From Candidatus Aminicenantota bacterium (GTDB lineage: Bacteria; Acidobacteriota; Aminicenantia; UBA2199): a stretch of DNA of 9,553 nucleotides. The DNA is taken from the NCBI GenBank assembly GCA_020355945.1, contig CP070627.1:1112083-1121635 (forward strand), given 5' to 3'. Position numbers and translations under genes: made by a program. Shown piece by piece: positions 7,101 to 9,553 of the stretch; the first letter of the stretch is position 1, and every line of letters starts with the position of its first letter. Below the pieces are notes generated by a model. It searched no databases and was not told the origin of the DNA. It saw only the letters and a list, made by a program, of their open reading frames with translations.

Positions 7101-9553
7101 AATAAGCCCGTAGGAAACATAGACAAAAGCCATTTCTGCAATATGCCCATATTTTAACGCCAGGTTAATGGCCCGGGTGATGGCAAAAGAATAGAGATCC
7201 TGGTTGATGAAATAACAAATGGGAAGCATGTCAGATAAAATCCTTAGGCCCATTCTTATGTTGGGGTCGGTTATCCCGGGGAGATCGATCAAAGAAGCAA
7301 TGCTGCGATGGCGAAGTGTTGATTTTATTGACAATATTTCCGCCTCTACTGCCTCTGCGTAATTGGGGGCATGTAAATCTAATTTTAATAAAGACAATGC
7401 TTTGAAGGTTAAATCAATCGCTTCTTTGTACTTTGCCTCCATGGTATATTGGATAATCAGTTGATTGTAAAACACCGCTTTATCTAGCGGTGATTTAAGT
7501 TTTTCAATTACCTGCCGGATGGTTTGCTCTGATTTGGAGAAATCACCGCAGAGATATAAATTTTCAACATAATTTTTAAACAGTTGGAAGGTTAATCCAA
7601 AATGAGTTTTCCAGTTGTTGTCGCCCAGTAGTTTGATTCCCCTGGCAAAATAGTTTAATGAGACATCATAAGCGATTGCATCTTTGGCTTTTTTTCCTGC
7701 CAGGAGATTTAGTTTCGCCAGTTTAAGTTTTTCTGATTGTTCTTTAACCAGGTTCGTTCCCAGGTTCAGGTGGTTGACAATATCGAAAATCTCTTCCTCT
7801 TGTTTTTCTTTTGGTATTTTTTCCAGCATCAATCGACCGATCTGCAAATGGATCTCAGTTCTGTGCTCCGGGTCAACCAGGAGATAGGCGGCTTGTTGAA
7901 TCCTATCGTGGATGAATTTAAATTCAGCGAGTCCGGCAAGGGATTTAAAGCCTTTCTGGTTGGAAATTTGCGCATATTTGTATTTTTCATCCGTGGGTAA
8001 GATAAAATTCTCCTGCAGCGCTTTCCACAAATCGTCTGCGGTCTTCTGGCAGGTTTGTTGGGTAACCAATGCCAGGATTTTTAACGTGAAGCGGGCGCCC
8101 ACGGCAGCAGCCAGTTTGAGGGCGTTTTGTGTCCTGGTGGGTATCTTTTTAATCCTTGCCACCATTAAATCCACGACATTTTCAGTAATTCCTGCGTTGT
8201 CAATCTTCTTGATATCCCAACGCCAACACATATCCCGGCTGTCCCAGCGGATCAATTGCTGCAGATAAAGGGTCTGCAAAAATTGTTTTAAAAAGAAGGG
8301 ATTGCCCCCGGTTTTTTGCCGGCACAACTCAGCCAGGGGCTGTGTCATTGGGAGGCCGCAGTGCAGCGTATCGGCAATCAAATGGTTGACATCGGTTAAA
8401 CCCAGGGGCGGGAGAGCAATGGTACGGACGTTGACGCCTTTGTCTTCCAGGGCGTTTATGGCGCGCATTAACGGGTGGGAGGGGTCCACCTCATTATCCC
8501 GGTAGGCTCCGATAAGAAACAAACATTCCCTCTCCGCCTCCAGCATGAACGATTCGATAAGCTTTAACGACGCCAGGTCCACCCACTGCAAATCATCCAA
8601 ATAGATGGTCAACGGATGCCGGGGTACGGCAAATACCCGGATAAAGCTTTGAAAGACCTGGTTAAAGCGGTTTTGAGCCTGGATAGGTGGAAGTTCGGGC
8701 ACTGGTTCTTGCTTACCCACGATCAGTTCCACTTCGGGAATCACATCAATAATGACCCGGGCATTTCTTCCCAGGGAATCTAATATTTTTGTTTTCCATT
8801 GAGCGATTTGTGTTTCCCTTTCGGTTAAAATCTGCCGGACCAATTCTTGAAACGCTTGAATCAATGATGCATAGGGAATGTGCCGCTTCAATTGATCGAA
8901 TTTACCCGAAATAAAATAGCCCCGTTTCTGCACCAGGGGTTTGTAAATCTCCTGGACCAATGATGTTTTGCCAATACCCGCCCAGCCGGTCACCAACATC
9001 ATTTCAGCGGTTCCCTGGCTGGCTCGCTCAAACGCATCAAGAAGCATGGCAATTTCCTTTTGCCTGCCGTACAACTTTTGGGGAACCTGGAATTTGCTCA
9101 ACAAGTCCTTCTGACCGACAGCAAAATATTGGCATGCACCCAAAGCGGTAAATTGTTCCAGGCATTCCTGTAAGTCGTGTTTCAAACCCAATGCAGTCTG
9201 GTAACGGTCTTCCGCATTTTTTGCCATCAGTTTTACCACAATATCGGAAAGCACGGTGGGAATTTCCGGATTGAGCTGCTCAGGAGGAACCGGTGTCCTG
9301 GCAATGTGTGAATGAATCAACTCCATCGGATCGTTGGTATCAAACGGCAGTTGGGAGGTCAACAGCTCATAAAACGTTACCCCCAGCGAATAAAAATCTG
9401 TCCGATAGTCCAGCGAGCGATTCATCCTGCCGGTCTGTTCGGGTGAAATGTACGCCAATGTTCCCTCTAACGAATCGGCACTGGTAAGCTTCACCATTTC
9501 ATGAGGTAAGACCGCAGCAATACAAAAGTCAATGATCTTGAGTTGACCGCTGG
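4146..9553 (-). CDS. Ser/Thr kinase - STAND ATPase - TPR - GAF - PAS - GGDEF - PilZ signalling protein (5' partial)
   Basis: This gene ends at TAG 4146-4148 and stays open to the window edge. The Met at 9497 is not the start, because 18 upstream codons encode kinase subdomain VII (LKIIDFC). Numbering from that Met: kinase C-lobe to about 115 (SPE 18-20), with DFG changed to DFC at 9522-9530. A STAND/AAA_16 ATPase covers about 137-450, with Walker A GWAGIGKT 171-178 and Walker B LTIYLDD ending at Asp302. HDRIQQAAY is at 530-538. A long TPR-like helical array runs about 580-1125. A GAF domain at about 1180-1345 has the family signature ending near SIENARIH. Coiled coil is about 1345-1385 and PAS about 1385-1500. 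A GGDEF domain covers about 1510-1665 with intact GGDEF 1590-1594 and inhibitory RxxD 1581-1584. PilZ is 1676-1783 (RxxxR 1678-1682, NxSxxG 1702-1707). The front matches trifunctional kinase/ATPase/histidine kinases, but the histidine kinase is replaced by cyclic-di-GMP synthesis and binding. No membrane segments are seen. Total length probably exceeds 1,930 aa. Confidence 0.93.
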   Translation of the reverse strand, partial: SGQLKIIDFCIAAVLPHEMVKLTSADSLEGTLAYISPEQTGRMNRSLDYRTDFYSLGVTFYELLTSQLPFDTNDPMELIHSHIARTPVPPEQLNPEIPTVLSDIVVKLMAKNAEDRYQTALGLKHDLQECLEQFTALGACQYFAVGQKDLLSKFQVPQKLYGRQKEIAMLLDAFERASQGTAEMMLVTGWAGIGKTSLVQEIYKPLVQKRGYFISGKFDQLKRHIPYASLIQAFQELVRQILTERETQIAQWKTKILDSLGRNARVIIDVIPEVELIVGKQEPVPELPPIQAQNRFNQVFQSFIRVFAVPRHPLTIYLDDLQWVDLASLKLIESFMLEAERECLFLIGAYRDNEVDPSHPLMRAINALEDKGVNVRTIALPPLGLTDVNHLIADTLHCGLPMTQPLAELCRQKTGGNPFFLKQFLQTLYLQQLIRWDSRDMCWRWDIKKIDNAGITENVVDLMVARIKKIPTRTQNALKLAAAVGARFTLKILALVTQQTCQKTADDLWKALQENFILPTDEKYKYAQISNQKGFKSLAGLAEFKFIHDRIQQAAYLLVDPEHRTEIHLQIGRLMLEKIPKEKQEEEIFDIVNHLNLGTNLVKEQSEKLKLAKLNLLAGKKAKDAIAYDVSLNYFARGIKLLGDNNWKTHFGLTFQLFKNYVENLYLCGDFSKSEQTIRQVIEKLKSPLDKAVFYNQLIIQYTMEAKYKEAIDLTFKALSLLKLDLHAPNYAEAVEAEILSIKSTLRHRSIASLIDLPGITDPNIRMGLRILSDMLPICYFINQDLYSFAITRAINLALKYGHIAEMAFVYVSYGLILVGKYRDYSDAYEFGSLALNLSVKFNNEIQRCKVAQNFANHIYIWKKHITGAQEINRECFAAGLNSGELQFPGYGRNNQALNRYFQGEPIETLLPDVQAYLHFTKKTNNLISTDTLNSIDLILRNLTGETGSIFSFYNRDFGSGNDFIEVCSKRNSWYAVCAFLVHQSQVFYLFEEYGEGLSCMKRAKELISYMPGSIVTVEQNVYESLLYLQRCVTDPKNKRNYFKTINENQEQLKRWADNCPGNFLHLFLLIEAEIARMSGKKSEAMKLYDQAIESVRENGFTRDEALANELAAKFYLNLGVKKIAILHMTDAHYGYKMWGAAGKARHLEEKYPHLLPIVFEKKGFLPEPAKEERLLLSTLKEKSQTETSPQIFDLMAFIKTSHTLSGEIFLEKLLKKMMGIVLENAGAEKGIFLLGKKGRLVIETMGIVTDSGKTMIPSVSLEELGAGGLSTMLSETIVEYVSRTRETVILSDASHEERFAHDSYINTQKPKSVLCMPLLHQDNLTGILYLENNLTCGAFTGGRVQILDLLSYQIAISIENARIHERLGKLVEKRTAELKASYEQLRKEIAERKKNEESLKTSEEKFAKVFRYTPSLVAITTIAEDRIVEVNETFARVLGYSHEDLIGRTTSELGLWVNPIKRQRLIEELRQHQEVRNREVEVWKKSGDHCIVLLSGAVIHLHGEPHMLSIAMDITARKKLEDQLQAAAITDELTGLYNRRGFFALAEQQCKLANRTKRRMSLLYLDLDNMKVINDQFGHRTGDEALVDMGNILKNTFRKSDIIGRIGGDEFAVLLTEHTDFDIESLISDNVRKHVYLHNRQGGRKYTLSISIGIVQYNPEFPCSFGDLLIKADAAMYRDKKQRKLIDVDETFKRRRYKRYEVYNYWSILNGVDKYEIKNISIGGLCLKTTKRLPINTDCRIEISPAINGKITLKGSVVWSLLMENDSREGGKKPYCEVGLKFKKLSDTQKKPLKKFLRNV
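4149..4475 (-). repeat. Paralogous PilZ segment, copy 2 (matches about 173-505)
   Basis: This is the partner of the PilZ-coding segment in the compact paralogue. In this gene it follows directly after the GGDEF domain through a linker of about ten residues. Confidence 0.75.
7554..9553 (-). repeat. Paralogous kinase/ATPase segment, copy 2 (matches about 596-2604)
   Basis: This is the direct-orientation partner of the kinase/ATPase block in the compact paralogue. Similarity continues to the window edge and presumably covers the kinase N-lobe beyond it. About 3.1 kb between this block and the PilZ block (roughly 4475-7554) has no counterpart in the compact gene, where only about 90 bases of unrelated sequence remain. 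Confidence 0.8.

Noticed and set aside
9495..9497. Met codon as the start of the large kinase gene
   Set aside because: The frame continues upstream to the window edge and encodes conserved kinase sequence (LKIIDFC), so the true start is outside the window.

Overview
This window looks like part of a Gram-negative, environmental bacterial chromosome that is rich in very large multidomain signalling proteins. The evidence is giant kinase/STAND-ATPase/GAF proteins, cyclic-di-GMP modules (GGDEF, PilZ), a probable lipoprotein, a possible sigma-54 promoter, moderate GC in genes and very AT-rich intergenic DNA. Proteins of this build are known from cyanobacteria, myxobacteria, Desulfobacterota and Acidobacteriota/Aminicenantes-like lineages. 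I cannot place the organism more precisely, and the lineage is inference.

Layout, left to right. (1) Positions 1-125 (+) hold the last 40 codons of a gene resembling the C-terminus of AlbA_2/Schlafen-type ATP-binding regulators. (2) Positions 170-3031 (-) hold a complete 953-aa protein: Ser/Thr kinase, then STAND/AAA ATPase, a short helical stretch and a C-terminal PilZ domain. (3) Positions 3032-3446 are an AT-rich divergent intergenic region. It contains a possible sigma-70 promoter for the kinase gene, a strong Shine-Dalgarno-like sequence with no start codon, a perfect 7-bp inverted repeat and a possible sigma-54 promoter facing right. (4) Positions 3447-4106 (+) encode a 219-aa LURP-one-related (LOR/YxjI-type) protein with a probable lipoprotein signal. 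(5) Positions 4146-9553 (-) hold a giant paralogue of gene 2 whose start lies beyond the window: kinase C-lobe, STAND ATPase, long TPR-like helical array, GAF, coiled coil, PAS, GGDEF and PilZ.

The two large proteins are clear paralogues. They align without gaps from the kinase DFG motif through the ATPase, and again over the PilZ tail. The small one lacks everything between the first helices and PilZ (most of the TPR array, GAF, PAS and GGDEF). The large one has the sensory front end of the 'trifunctional' Ser/Thr kinase/ATPase/sensor histidine kinase family, but a diguanylate cyclase and a cyclic-di-GMP receptor stand where the histidine kinase usually is. One copy could therefore make and bind cyclic-di-GMP, and the neighbouring copy could only bind it. 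Each copy also carries a single-base change at a key motif: DFG to DFC in the large kinase, and Walker B DD to DN in the small ATPase. The LOR lipoprotein gene lies between them on the opposite strand. A functional link to them is suggested only by position.

No tRNA, rRNA, CRISPR array, insertion sequence or convincing intrinsic terminator was seen.
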